NCBI GenBank assembly: GCA_900541925.1
Contig: UQMB01000011.1
Span: 30,674-94,673 of the forward strand
Source: an uncultured Bacteroidales bacterium
GTDB lineage: Bacteria > Bacteroidota > Bacteroidia > Bacteroidales > UBA932
Reading direction: 5' to 3'
Length of the DNA: 64,000 bases
The first letter of the stretch is position 1, and each line of letters starts with the position of its first letter. Under the pieces are notes generated by a model. It saw only the letters and a list, made by a program, of their open reading frames with translations, made no database searches and had not been told where the DNA came from. A program made the position numbers and the translations under genes. Positions 7,410-15,713 of the stretch are shown one piece after another.

Positions 7410-10400
7410 TTATAGCCCAAAGTATCTGTCAAAGAATGCCTGTATCTTATCGATGACAGACTTTTTCTTTTCTTGCCTGTTGCCGCCGCCAAAGCGGGAC
7501 ATAGGCGGAAGTATCCGGTCAATGTCCGTGCCTGTGGTCCTCACCTGCCCGTCCCGGAAACTGTTATCGATGAATGTCCTTGTCTCTTGTGGCTTGAGAT
7601 GCTCACTGTCTATGATTTCCTTCAGATCTTCATCCTTCCGCTGCCGGACAAAGTCTTTCCAACTCTTTTCCACATCAGTATCGGCATTCACACTGCCGAT
7701 GAAGTTCTCGATAAGCTCTTTCTTGCTCCTGAGCTGGATGCTTGAACCTATGGCCTTGGAGATATTGACAAGTATCTCCTTGTTCGTGCAGTTGCTGTCG
7801 TGATATTTCTGGACAAGGAGGAGAATATAGTCAATGTTTATCTCCACCTGCCTTATAAGCTCGGTCTCAAACACAAGGTCATCATTTATGTTCTCCTTGT
7901 CCCCGGGCCTCCTCCTCCGCCACTTCTCCTGAAGGTCAAGATAGTTGCTCTGGTAATCCTGCAACTGCCTGTCAGTGATGATATGCCGCCCCTCAAACTG
8001 GTCGAAGGCGGAAAGGATGTTGATGGATTTGAGCAGGCTTCCGAACAAAGCCACAAACCGTCTCTCCGCATCTTCACCCAAGATAGTTTGTCCTTCAGGG
8101 AACTCATTTTGAAGCTGCTCGACAAGTTCCTTGTAACCATAACAGTGTTTTCCCTTTTCCGTGTCGTATCCGTCATAGTAAGAGAGGAAGTCTCTCAGCA
8201 CCACAATACTGCTTGCATCCTTGTCTCCGAAGAGGGCGATGGCATCATCTGTGGCCTGCTGGAGATCCCTGAAACAGACTATATTGCCGAAGGTCTTGAC
8301 AGAGTTCAATATTCTGTTGGTCCTTGAGAAAGCCTGTATCAGGCCGTGCTGTTTCAGGTTCTTGTCCACAAACAGGGTGTTGAGCGTGGTCGCGTCAAAG
8401 CCGGTAAGGAACATATTCACCACTATCAGCAGATCCACCTGCCTGTTCTTCATCCTCAATGACAAGTCCTTATAATAGTTCTGGAACTTGTCGCTGGAAG
8501 TGTCATAGTTGGTGGAGAACATCAGGTTATAGTCCCTGATAGCTCCTTCGAGGAAGTCCCTTGACTGCTGGTCAAGCTGAGTGGTGCTCTCAGGGTTCTC
8601 TTCCGCGAGAATTCCGTCGATCTCTTCCTCATTCGCCCCATAACTGTATATGGTAGCTATCTTCAATCTTTGTGTTTCCGGGAGCTCAGCCTGCTGCCTC
8701 TTGAACTCATTGTAGTATGCCTTGGCCATAGGAATGGAAGCCACTGCAAACATAGCATTGAAACCATTCAGTTTCTGCTCTGTCTTGTGTTCAGAGACCT
8801 GGGCTCCCTTTCTGGCGCTCGCCACCTTGTGAATATCATCCAGCACACGGAAGGAATAGTACGAACTCCGCTTTGTCTTCTGGTCGAAGTGTTCAAGGAT
8901 GTATTTCACCACCTGAGATATCCTTTCAGGAGATGCCATGGCCTTCTCCCTGTCAATGGCCGATATCTGCTGGTCAAGGATACCCTCTTTCTCCTTGATG
9001 GTATTCACATAGTCAATCCTGAAAGGAAGGACATTCTCATCATTGATGGCATCCACTATGGTATATGTATGGAGTTTGTCTCCAAATGCCTGCTGAGTGG
9101 TTTTGAGCCTCATATCTCCACCAGTCCCTGCATTCTGTGCAAAGATCGGAGTGCCGGTGAAGCCGAACAGATTGTATTTCTTGAAGTTCTTGGTAATGGC
9201 CGAGTGCATCTGCCCGAAGTTGCTTCTGTGGCACTCATCGAAGATTATCACCACCCTCTGCTGAAATACAGGATGGTTCTTGTTCTTCTGCACAAAGATG
9301 GAGAGCTTCTGGATGGTGGTGATTATAATCCTGTAATCGTGATAACCACCATTCTTATCCTTATTCTCCAATTGTCTTTGAAGCACTGCAGTGGAAGTAT
9401 TTCCATCAGCAGCCCCTTCCTCAAAGCGGTTATACTCCTTCATGGTCTGGTAGTCAAGGTCTTTCCTGTCCACAACGAAAAGAACCTTGTCTATGTAAGG
9501 GAGCCTGGACGCCAATTGGGCTGTCTTGAATGATGTCAATGTCTTACCTGAACCTGTTGTGTGCCAAACGTATCCTCCACCCTTGATGCTGCCATAAAAC
9601 TTGTAGTTATTGGCAACATTTATCCTCTGGATTATCCTTTCTGTGGCTGCAATCTGGTATGGTCTCATCACCATAAGCATCTTCTCACTGGTGAAGACAC
9701 AGTATTTGGTAAGGATATTCAGCAGGGTGTGCTTTGAGAAGAATGTCTTGGTGAAGTCCAGAAGGTCTGTGATGACCTTGTTGTTGCTGTCAGCCCAGAA
9801 GGATGAGAACTCAAAGGAGTTAGATGTCTTCTTTGACTTGTTTCTGCCACCCGGTTCCTGCTCTTTGAGGTGATTTGCCCTTGTGGTGTTGGAGTAGTAT
9901 TTGGTATTTGTTCCATTTGAGATGACAAATATCTGCACATACTCATACAATCCACATCCTGCCCAGAAACTATCTCTCTGATAGCGGTTTATCTGGTTGA
10001 AAGCCTCTTTCAACTGTACGCCCCTGCGTTTCAGCTCAATGTGTACGAGGGGGAGGCCATTGACAAGTACTGTCACGTCGTACCTCGTGTCGTAGTTCCC
10101 TCCTTCTTCCACATACTGGTTTATGACCTGAAGAGAGTTGTTGTGGATATTGTCCTTGTCAATGAGTTTGATGTTCTGGCTTTCGCCGGTGTCTCTTTTA
10201 AGGACCTGGATATAGTCATCCTGAATCTTCTGTGTCTTGGCTACAATATCATCGTTCTTGTTGGCTATGCAGGTGTTGAAGAACTGCTCCCACTCACTAT
10301 CCGTGAAATGGTAGTGGTTGAGTTTCTCCAGCTGGGAGCGCAGGTTTGAGATAAGGTCAGCTTCCGTGTGGATAGGGAGATATTCATACCCCTGCTCCTG

Positions 10401-10529
10401 AAGGAGCCTGATGAACTCTTTCTCCAGATCAGCTTCACTCTGGTAGGCCTCTGCAGGAGTCGCCACGTGGTCATACTCCGAGACCACAGTGTACTCCTGA
10501 CTTTCAGCGATGATATTGTATTGTGTCAT
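7410..10529 (-). CDS. hsdR: Type I restriction enzyme, endonuclease/translocase subunit R
   Basis: This 1039-residue protein is the motor and nuclease subunit of a type I restriction-modification complex. The N-terminal PD-(D/E)XK nuclease region includes HIELKRRGVQL (about residue 165). The SF2 translocase has Walker A HTTGSGKTLTSF (about 326), DECH in FDECHRSNFGQMH (about 430) and FTGTPIF downstream. The C-terminal helical part binds the methylase core. It is the last gene of the hsdM-hsdS-hsdR leftward set, 21 bases after hsdS. Base composition is more AT-rich than that of flanking chromosomal genes, which suggests horizontal acquisition. Confidence 0.96.
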   Translation of the reverse strand: MTQYNIIAESQEYTVVSEYDHVATPAEAYQSEADLEKEFIRLLQEQGYEYLPIHTEADLISNLRSQLEKLNHYHFTDSEWEQFFNTCIANKNDDIVAKTQKIQDDYIQVLKRDTGESQNIKLIDKDNIHNNSLQVINQYVEEGGNYDTRYDVTVLVNGLPLVHIELKRRGVQLKEAFNQINRYQRDSFWAGCGLYEYVQIFVISNGTNTKYYSNTTRANHLKEQEPGGRNKSKKTSNSFEFSSFWADSNNKVITDLLDFTKTFFSKHTLLNILTKYCVFTSEKMLMVMRPYQIAATERIIQRINVANNYKFYGSIKGGGYVWHTTGSGKTLTSFKTAQLASRLPYIDKVLFVVDRKDLDYQTMKEYNRFEEGAADGNTSTAVLQRQLENKDKNGGYHDYRIIITTIQKLSIFVQKNKNHPVFQQRVVIIFDECHRSNFGQMHSAITKNFKKYNLFGFTGTPIFAQNAGTGGDMRLKTTQQAFGDKLHTYTIVDAINDENVLPFRIDYVNTIKEKEGILDQQISAIDREKAMASPERISQVVKYILEHFDQKTKRSSYYSFRVLDDIHKVASARKGAQVSEHKTEQKLNGFNAMFAVASIPMAKAYYNEFKRQQAELPETQRLKIATIYSYGANEEEIDGILAEENPESTTQLDQQSRDFLEGAIRDYNLMFSTNYDTSSDKFQNYYKDLSLRMKNRQVDLLIVVNMFLTGFDATTLNTLFVDKNLKQHGLIQAFSRTNRILNSVKTFGNIVCFRDLQQATDDAIALFGDKDASSIVVLRDFLSYYDGYDTEKGKHCYGYKELVEQLQNEFPEGQTILGEDAERRFVALFGSLLKSINILSAFDQFEGRHIITDRQLQDYQSNYLDLQEKWRRRRPGDKENINDDLVFETELIRQVEINIDYILLLVQKYHDSNCTNKEILVNISKAIGSSIQLRSKKELIENFIGSVNADTDVEKSWKDFVRQRKDEDLKEIIDSEHLKPQETRTFIDNSFRDGQVRTTGTDIDRILPPMSRFGGGNRQEKKKSVIDKIQAFFDRYFGL

Positions 10530-10550
10530 TATTATGTGTCTTGTGTTTTG

Positions 10551-11729
10551 TTATGCTCCTTTTCTTTTAAAGGTCAGGAGTTTGTCTCTGTAATATTCAT
10601 ACTGTTGTCTTCTCTTCTCAATCTCGGCAGGGAGACCCTGGGTGAGGTCGGTGGTGAGGGTGTCGAAGCGGTCGAGGATGGAGACAATTCTTTGCTGGTT
10701 TGCTAAAGAGGGAACTGGAATAGTTGCTTCAAGAATATTATCATTGTATAATCTGGCTATTGTCCCTCCTGTTGATACTACCCACGGGTTCAACGCGTAG
10801 CAATATCTCAAATAAGAGTTTAGCACGATGCTTTCATCGTGTTTCAACCATACTATATTGCTATCCTGAAAATATGAAGGTGTGCCATCAAATACAATAG
10901 TTCTACCAATAGTGCCCGCCGCAGAAATAAGAACATCTCCTTTTTGTGGGTATGAATATTTGGCCTTATACTCATTGAATAAAGCCTGTGATATATACGC
11001 ATCCGCATTACCACCAAAAGTCCCGATTTTGAAGAATGGGACATCACCAGATGATGACGTTTGACTTTTCAGTATTCTTTTACACATACATACTTTACCT
11101 ATGTCCTTCAACTTCATCCATCTTACTTCTGTTTGCCCCCCCCTATTGAAACTCAACAAGTTATCAAGATAATAGTTGTATTGTTGCTTTCTTTTTTGCA
11201 GTTCTGCTTGCAGTTCTGCTTGCAGTTCTGCTTGCAGTTCTGTAAAAGTATCCAGTATCCTCACAATCTCTTCCTGCACAGGAAGTGGCGGAATTGGGAG
11301 AGAAAATCCCTCAATCATGGGTTTCCTAATTGAAGATACTGTTGAACTGACAGCTTTCGCCATAATAAACTTCTTGAAAGCACTTTTCATATAGTAAAAT
11401 GCGAACTTCACATTGATGTGTGGTGATATAAAATGTATTCGATACACTCTTTGATGAAGTGCATATTTCCCATTGATGTAGTGAAAAATATCCCCAATAC
11501 CTCCTTCTCCCGGGATGATTATAGCTTCTTCATCATATTCATAAGTGTCCTTTTTCTTAATTATTTGTGATCTCACAAAAAATGGATATATGCCATCTTC
11601 AATGGCTTCATTACCATTACTACTGCCGGTGCCAACTTGAGCTATCTCTCCAATCTTGACATACTCCACCCCATCCGGACAGTATTGCTGTATTAACCTT
11701 TCTAACTTGCTCATATTTTCTTCTGTCAA
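10551..11729 (-). CDS. hsdS: Type I restriction enzyme, specificity subunit S
   Basis: This 392-residue protein has the usual two target-recognition domains, each followed by a helical spacer. The first spacer reads LDTFTELQAELQAELQ and continues to KRKQQYNYYLDNLLSF; the second reads LTQGLPAEIEKRRQQYEYY and DKLLTFKRKG. The first contains a perfect 12-bp tandem repeat giving four ELQ units (11197-11242). In the known EcoR124 system the number of four-residue repeats at the same position sets the length of the gap in the recognition site. The target-recognition domains end in typical QEEIVRILD and QQRIVSILD motifs. The DNA sequence recognised cannot be deduced by eye. Confidence 0.95.
   Translation of the reverse strand: MTEENMSKLERLIQQYCPDGVEYVKIGEIAQVGTGSSNGNEAIEDGIYPFFVRSQIIKKKDTYEYDEEAIIIPGEGGIGDIFHYINGKYALHQRVYRIHFISPHINVKFAFYYMKSAFKKFIMAKAVSSTVSSIRKPMIEGFSLPIPPLPVQEEIVRILDTFTELQAELQAELQAELQKRKQQYNYYLDNLLSFNRGGQTEVRWMKLKDIGKVCMCKRILKSQTSSSGDVPFFKIGTFGGNADAYISQALFNEYKAKYSYPQKGDVLISAAGTIGRTIVFDGTPSYFQDSNIVWLKHDESIVLNSYLRYCYALNPWVVSTGGTIARLYNDNILEATIPVPSLANQQRIVSILDRFDTLTTDLTQGLPAEIEKRRQQYEYYRDKLLTFKRKGA
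11197..11242. repeat. 12-bp tandem repeat in hsdS central spacer
   Basis: The unit TGCAGTTCTGCT is repeated three times with a fourth partial unit, perfectly conserved. Each unit adds four residues (AELQ) to the helix that separates the two recognition domains of HsdS. Because each unit is 12 bp, slippage keeps the reading frame and changes only the helix length. Confidence 0.95.
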
Positions 11730-11754
11730 GTATTGCTTTTCCCTTTTAATTGCT

Positions 11755-11762
11755 TACATTTG
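11755..11762 (+). promoter_or_regulatory. Candidate -7 element for the 48-residue antisense gene
   Basis: TACATTTG matches TAnnTTTG, and TTG lies 19 bases upstream (11733-11735). It would start transcription near 11769 and leave a leader of about 150 bases before the ATG at 11923, through the hairpin at 11814-11845. Confidence 0.45.
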
Positions 11763-11781
11763 CATCGGAGATTTTTTTATT

Positions 11782-11961
11782 TGAATGGTTGAGGCGCTCG
11801 TCAAACTTATTTTAAAAAGCATTTGCCCTCGGGTGAGTGCTTTTTGCTTTTAAGAGATATACTGACGGAAGTACTCTCAAAGGCCGCTCTCAGCTCTCAA
11901 GCTAAAAACCATTCATACAAATATGAAAAAAATCTCTATCATCATTAAGTTTGACGAGCGC
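11782..11961. repeat. Two interlocking inverted repeats spanning leader and start of the small gene
   Basis: Segment TGAATGGTT (11782-11790) is complementary to AACCATTCA (11907-11915), just before the ATG. Segment 11794-11809 (GCGCTCGTCAAACTTA) is a perfect 16-base complement of 11946-11961, which lies in codons 8-13 of the small gene. The order of the arms is A, B, A', B', so the two pairings can coexist in one RNA only as a pseudoknot. The minus strand of the upstream block resembles a scrambled partial copy of the gene start, so an old inverted duplication is another explanation. Confidence 0.7.
11814..11845. terminator. Hairpin with T-tract (terminator or attenuator) between hsdM and hsdS
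   Basis: AAAAAGCA pairs with TGCTTTTT, and the inner TTTGCCC pairs with GGGTGAG (some G-T pairs) around a very small loop. T-runs occur on both sides, so it could terminate in either direction. In the plus direction it sits in the leader of the 48-residue gene and could attenuate it. In the minus direction it would reduce read-through from hsdM into hsdS. Confidence 0.6.
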
Positions 11962-12069
11962 TCCTGCACAGAGTGTAAAGACGCTCACCAGCCTGTTTTT
12001 GTCAGAGGCCATTTCAGAATGGTCAGAGGCAAAAAGGTCTACGTGAAGGCCCACTACCGTAAAAGGTAG
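11923..12069 (+). CDS. 48-residue basic protein encoded antisense within the hsd operon
   Basis: An ATG-initiated ORF encodes 48 residues starting MKKISIIIKFDERSC. The protein has a CxxC pair (SCTECK) and a strongly basic C-terminus in which two similar phrases recur (VFVRGHFR and VYVKAHYRKR). That internal HxR/HYR repetition is what made me accept it as a real protein despite its size. It lies between hsdM and hsdS on the opposite strand, with a candidate promoter and a structured leader. Function is unknown; the basic character suggests nucleic-acid binding. A competing minus-strand ORF of 87 codons covers the same bases (see rejected items). Confidence 0.6.
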   Translation: MKKISIIIKFDERSCTECKDAHQPVFVRGHFRMVRGKKVYVKAHYRKR

Positions 12070-12164
12070 CCCCTCGGCCTTGTCTGCATACCCGTCCGTA
12101 TCGGAGCCGCTCATCCAACGGGCGGCTTCGTCACTCTCTTTCATCCTGAAATGGCACAGAGACA

Positions 12165-13724
12165 TTATAATTCTATTTCTTTTATTATCCTGTCAATCTC
12201 AGCCCGGAGCACATTCTCCCTCTCCACAATCCTGGCAAGTTCTGCATTGAGCTTCACAATATCCACTTTCTCCCTGGTGTCCTCCTGCTCAACATAGGTG
12301 GAGACAGACAGGTTGTAGTCAGCCTTGGCTATGTCATCATTGGCCACAAGCTTGCTGACATACTGCTCATCTTTTCTGCCTGTGAAGACATCAAGGATAT
12401 GCTGGATGTTCTCCTCTGTGAGTTTGTTGGAGTTGGTGACCTTGACACACTCCCTGGTAGCATCTATGAACAGGGTGCAGTTATCCTTCTTGGCCTTCTT
12501 CAGCACCATTATGCATGTGGCGATGCTGGTCCCAAAGAAAAGGTTGTCAGGGAGTTGGATAATGCAATCAACATAGTTGTTGTCAATCAAGTATTGTCTT
12601 ATCTTCTTCTCTGAGCCACCTCTATACATCACGCCGGGGAAACATACTATGGCAGCTGTTCCATTGCTGGCAAGCCAGGCAAGAGAGTGCATGATGAATG
12701 CAAGGTCAGCCTTGGACTTCGGTGCAAGCACACCTGCAGGTGCAAATCTCGGGTCATTGATAAGGGTCATGTCATCATCCCCTTTCCACTTGGTTGAGTA
12801 AGGTGGGTTTGAGACAATTACCTCAAAAGGCTCATCATCCCAATGCTGCGGAGAAAGGAGTGTGTCTTCACAAGCTATGTCAAACTTGTCATAGTCAATG
12901 TCGTGAAGGAACATGTTGATCCTGCACAGGTTATATGTGGTAAGGTTGATTTCCTGCCCGAAGAAACCCTGTCTTACATTGTCCTTGCCAAGTATCTTTG
13001 CAGCTTTCAGGAGCAGTGAGCCTGAACCACAGGCCGGGTCATAAACTTTATTGACTTCAGTTTTGCCCACTGTGGCGAGCTTTGTCAAGAGCTCGCTCAC
13101 TTCCTGCGGCGTGTAGTATTCGCCACCGCTCTTTCCTGCATTTGAAGCATACATTCCCATCAGGTACTCGTATGCGTCACCGAAGGCGTCAATGGTATTG
13201 TCCTGATAATCACCCAATTTCATTGACCCGATACCCCTCAGGAGTTTGACCAGCTTTTCATTCCTCTTGATGACAGTAGCACCCAGTTTGTTGCTGTTCA
13301 CGTCAAGGTCTGCAAACAACCCCTTGAAATCATCTTCACTTGCAGTTCCCTTTGCGGAGTTCTCAATGGCGGAGAAAATACCTTCAAGTGTCATATTCAG
13401 GTTGGGGTCAGCATCACAAGTCTTGCAGATGTTCTCAAACAGTTGTGAAGGAAGGATGAAGAACCCTTTGACATTCACCATCTCTTCCCTTATGCCTTCT
13501 GCCTGTGCATCATTAAGGTCTGCATAATTGAAGTCCCTGTTGCCTGTCTCCCATTCACCCTTGTTGATGTAGGTTGTGATATTTTCAGAGATGTATCTGT
13601 AAAAGAGCATCCCCAAGATGTAGGATTTGAAATCCCATCCATCCACAGAACCTCTCATCTCATCTGCTATTGCCCAGATGGTCCGGTGGAGTTCTGCGCG
13701 CTCCACTTCCTTTTTATTGTCCAT
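12165..13724 (-). CDS. hsdM: Type I restriction enzyme, DNA methyltransferase subunit M
   Basis: The start is set at ATG 13724 (MDNKKEVERAELHRTIWAIA), giving 519 residues, the usual HsdM size; the frame stays open further upstream but that part is GC-rich and unlike the family. Visible features are the N-terminal helical domain, GEYYTPQEVSELL, S-adenosylmethionine motif I DPACGSGSLL (about residue 228) and catalytic NPPY in SNPPYSTKW (about 306), typical of N6-adenine methyltransferases. With HsdS it methylates host DNA; with HsdR it restricts foreign DNA. A likely promoter lies just upstream. Confidence 0.97.
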   Translation of the reverse strand: MDNKKEVERAELHRTIWAIADEMRGSVDGWDFKSYILGMLFYRYISENITTYINKGEWETGNRDFNYADLNDAQAEGIREEMVNVKGFFILPSQLFENICKTCDADPNLNMTLEGIFSAIENSAKGTASEDDFKGLFADLDVNSNKLGATVIKRNEKLVKLLRGIGSMKLGDYQDNTIDAFGDAYEYLMGMYASNAGKSGGEYYTPQEVSELLTKLATVGKTEVNKVYDPACGSGSLLLKAAKILGKDNVRQGFFGQEINLTTYNLCRINMFLHDIDYDKFDIACEDTLLSPQHWDDEPFEVIVSNPPYSTKWKGDDDMTLINDPRFAPAGVLAPKSKADLAFIMHSLAWLASNGTAAIVCFPGVMYRGGSEKKIRQYLIDNNYVDCIIQLPDNLFFGTSIATCIMVLKKAKKDNCTLFIDATRECVKVTNSNKLTEENIQHILDVFTGRKDEQYVSKLVANDDIAKADYNLSVSTYVEQEDTREKVDIVKLNAELARIVERENVLRAEIDRIIKEIEL

Positions 13725-13743
13725 CGTTATTTTGCTTGATTTG

Positions 13744-13751
13744 CAAAGATA
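13744..13751 (-). promoter_or_regulatory. Probable -7 element for hsdM
   Basis: The minus strand reads TATCTTTG (TAnnTTTG consensus), 20 bases before the hsdM ATG. A T-rich stretch (TTTTTC) lies about 19 bases further upstream in place of a clear TTTG. This supports the short hsdM start. Confidence 0.6.
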
Positions 13752-14000
13752 TAAAAAATCCGGGTGGTCTGAAAAACTGGCCGCCCGGATGACGCCGGTC
13801 ATAGTCTGGCTGTATATATTGAATGAGCCGTGATAAATGCAGGGTTTCTGTGACATCGACACATCGGGCGGCTCGGTTCGGGCGGTACGGGCCGCGCCTG
13901 TGACCGATGCCACCGCCAGGTGTGAGCCTATCCCGGTGTTTCCGCTGCTACCTGAAACGCCGACCTGCCCTGCATGGCCCTCTGCGGCATCCACCCCTGC

Positions 14001-14038
14001 CAGGTGTGAGCCGCTTTCACCGGATCGGCTCACACCTG
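14001..14038. repeat. Perfect 13-bp inverted repeat
   Basis: CAGGTGTGAGCCG at 14001-14013 is followed after 12 bases by its exact complement CGGCTCACACCTG at 14026-14038. The left arm is itself a direct copy of part of 13915-13928. No T-tract follows, so it does not look like an ordinary terminator. Confidence 0.85.
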
Positions 14039-14206
14039 CGTCGCGTGCAGGCTTATGGTCCGGCACTATGGCCGCCTGCTCCCGATGCGCCGCCCATTTT
14101 AGTACGCGGCCGAAAACAAGTTGCCGCAGATTTGGCAAAGATTTTTGAGGATAGATGTCTTTTTGAAGAAGGAGTGTGCCGGTGGCACATCACTGGCGAG
14201 ATTCCC

Positions 14207-14283
14207 GTGCGCACCAGGCCCCTTTCTACGCACGCGGGCTTTCCGAAATCAGCGCGGTGAGTGAAAACGCCCCTGGTGCGCAC
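14207..14283. repeat. 12-bp inverted repeat forming a possible large stem
   Basis: GTGCGCACCAGG (14207-14218) and CCTGGTGCGCAC (14272-14283) are perfect complements 53 bases apart. Partly complementary bases inside (around 14222-14264) would lengthen the stem with mismatches. Confidence 0.75.
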
Positions 14284-14326
14284 CGCGATGTTCCACGCAT
14301 CGGCGGAGGTTCCACGGACGGGAGCA

Positions 14327-14396
14327 CCGGCGGTCGTGCATACAGGTGGCAGCGGGAACGCGGCAATCGCGTCACGTACGGCACTCCTATCAAACT
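14327..14396. repeat. 70-bp direct repeat, hipA-side copy
   Basis: It matches 16465-16534 at 67 of 70 positions, in the same orientation. The two copies bracket the AT-rich hipBA module (about 2.1 kb apart). They resemble the boundaries of an inserted segment. Confidence 0.85.
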
Positions 14397-14444
14397 ATCC
14401 GCCACTCGTGGTTATTTCTTCTTTACCAAATGTGAATTAAGAAA

Positions 14445-15707
14445 TCAAATACGATCATATTGTTTATCAAACACTCCTGAGAACATATCCATCTCTCTCC
14501 CGGAAATTCCTAATCGTGTCGCCAATTTGCGCCATCCTTTCACAACTTCAATCACCTCCGAAATAATCTTCTCCGCAGTGTTTCGATTAAGCATATAATC
14601 CCCGCAGGCATCAAGCAAGATACTTAAATCCGCCTTGTTGGAAGTTGATGAGATGAGCAGGCTTTGATATTCATTCAGCGTTGGATTCACATCGTATGCC
14701 GGCGACAATGTCCATCCTTTTGCAGTCAACAGGAAACCATGATTGCGGAAATGGTCATCGCTGTTACCTATGCAGATATTGAAGGCAACACGACGGAAGA
14801 GTTCCTGCAAGTTTCTCTCTACATCGGTACAGTTCTGAATAATGAAGTCAACTATATCCAAATAGCCGTATCCAGCAGTTGCATTATCTCCATCACTTAA
14901 TCCCAACAAGGTCATAGCGGATGCAAAATGAATACGTTTGCTATCGTTTGTTCTATCGAAACGTTGTGACAGCAATGTATGATATTTTTCTCCAGTTGCC
15001 AGCACTTTTGTTTTTGCTGCGTTTACTCCTGCTTTTGTGGCAAGCAAGTGACTGAAATGCTCCCAAAGTCCGACATCATAGTCATCCTTGCGCGACGGGA
15101 ACTTAGCCACGTAAAGAGTTTTATCCGTATCTACAACACTGGCTTTAGGACGTGCTCCTCCTAATGATGTACCAGGTTGCACAAGTTGTGCAATCCATTT
15201 CCAATCAGGAAGCGTATTGTTCTCTTCGCTTTTCTCAATCTCAGCACTGGCAGCAATCAACTCCCGAATATCTGTCAAAGGTGGAATTCTCAACGGTTCA
15301 CTCATATTGATAAATTCGCCATCAGGATCTTCCTTAAAACGGAATCCACCCATTCGAGAGAAATCATCGATACCAGTCAAGAAATCGAAAGATGATAATC
15401 TTCGTACCGACCGCTTTTCTTCCGCTGCTACTAATTGCTCGCGACGCAACAACAAAGTACGTCCCCAACGATCCGGCAAGACATCAGAAAAACATCCGAA
15501 TATATCCTTGTCCGGTTGTGTATATTGTTGTCCTGGATAATTATTCAAGTCGTCACTCAAAAACAGATCGCTGTGCTGCCTTAACCATTCATTATTGAAC
15601 GTAAAACTATAGCTGTCCGCACCACGAAGAGACTCATAGCCTAATTCGCCAATGAGTTCCACTTCTTTGAGCCAATCGAAATCGGCATATACATACAACT
15701 TTTTCAT
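14445..15707 (-). CDS. hipA: HipA-family serine/threonine kinase toxin
   Basis: This 420-residue protein is a full-length member of the family. The N-terminal HipA_N-like domain (with GCFSDVLPDRWGRTLL, about residues 88-103) is followed by the kinase fold: a loop TSLGGARPKASV, Lys in LYVAKFPSRKDD (about 198), the catalytic segment IGNSDDHFRNHGF (about 316) and the metal-binding SPAYDVNPT (about 336). HipA kinases phosphorylate translation factors such as aminoacyl-tRNA synthetases and cause growth arrest; the target here is unknown. The partner HipB is encoded upstream. A 165-bp MITE now separates the two; the empty site would leave only TCT between the hipB stop and this ATG. Confidence 0.93.
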   Translation of the reverse strand: MKKLYVYADFDWLKEVELIGELGYESLRGADSYSFTFNNEWLRQHSDLFLSDDLNNYPGQQYTQPDKDIFGCFSDVLPDRWGRTLLLRREQLVAAEEKRSVRRLSSFDFLTGIDDFSRMGGFRFKEDPDGEFINMSEPLRIPPLTDIRELIAASAEIEKSEENNTLPDWKWIAQLVQPGTSLGGARPKASVVDTDKTLYVAKFPSRKDDYDVGLWEHFSHLLATKAGVNAAKTKVLATGEKYHTLLSQRFDRTNDSKRIHFASAMTLLGLSDGDNATAGYGYLDIVDFIIQNCTDVERNLQELFRRVAFNICIGNSDDHFRNHGFLLTAKGWTLSPAYDVNPTLNEYQSLLISSTSNKADLSILLDACGDYMLNRNTAEKIISEVIEVVKGWRKLATRLGISGREMDMFSGVFDKQYDRI

Positions 15708-15713
15708 AGATTA

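Larger units (their letters stand above)
13752..14326. other. GC-rich gap rich in inverted repeats, no recognisable gene
   Basis: About 575 bases between hsdM and the hipA side hold no ORF that resembles a protein. The composition is much more GC-rich than the modules on both sides. The stretch contains GCCAGGTGTGAGCC twice (13915-13928, 13999-14012), a perfect 13-bp hairpin (14001-14038), a small stem TGTGCC/GGCACA near 14175-14189, and a 12-bp inverted repeat (14207-14218 with 14272-14283). It may be a decayed gene or a recombination/insertion hotspot. Confidence 0.6.

Noticed and set aside
11197..11242. Short regular repeat considered as a CRISPR remnant
   Set aside because: Units are contiguous 12-mers without spacers and in frame within hsdS.
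11902..12165. 87-codon minus-strand ORF whose ATG overlaps the hsdM stop (TAATG)
   Set aside because: The overlap looks like translational coupling, but the protein resembles no family and has no repeat or motif, whereas the plus-strand 48-residue ORF over the same bases has a convincing repeated basic motif. I kept the plus-strand gene; the choice is not certain.
14001..14038. Hairpin considered as part of a tRNA or a terminator
   Set aside because: No cloverleaf or T-loop consensus is present, and no T-tract follows on either strand.
12165..14138. Longer hsdM frame starting near 14138
   Set aside because: The added 138 residues are encoded by GC-rich repeat DNA and are absent from the HsdM family; ATG 13724 gives the normal length and follows a good -7 element.
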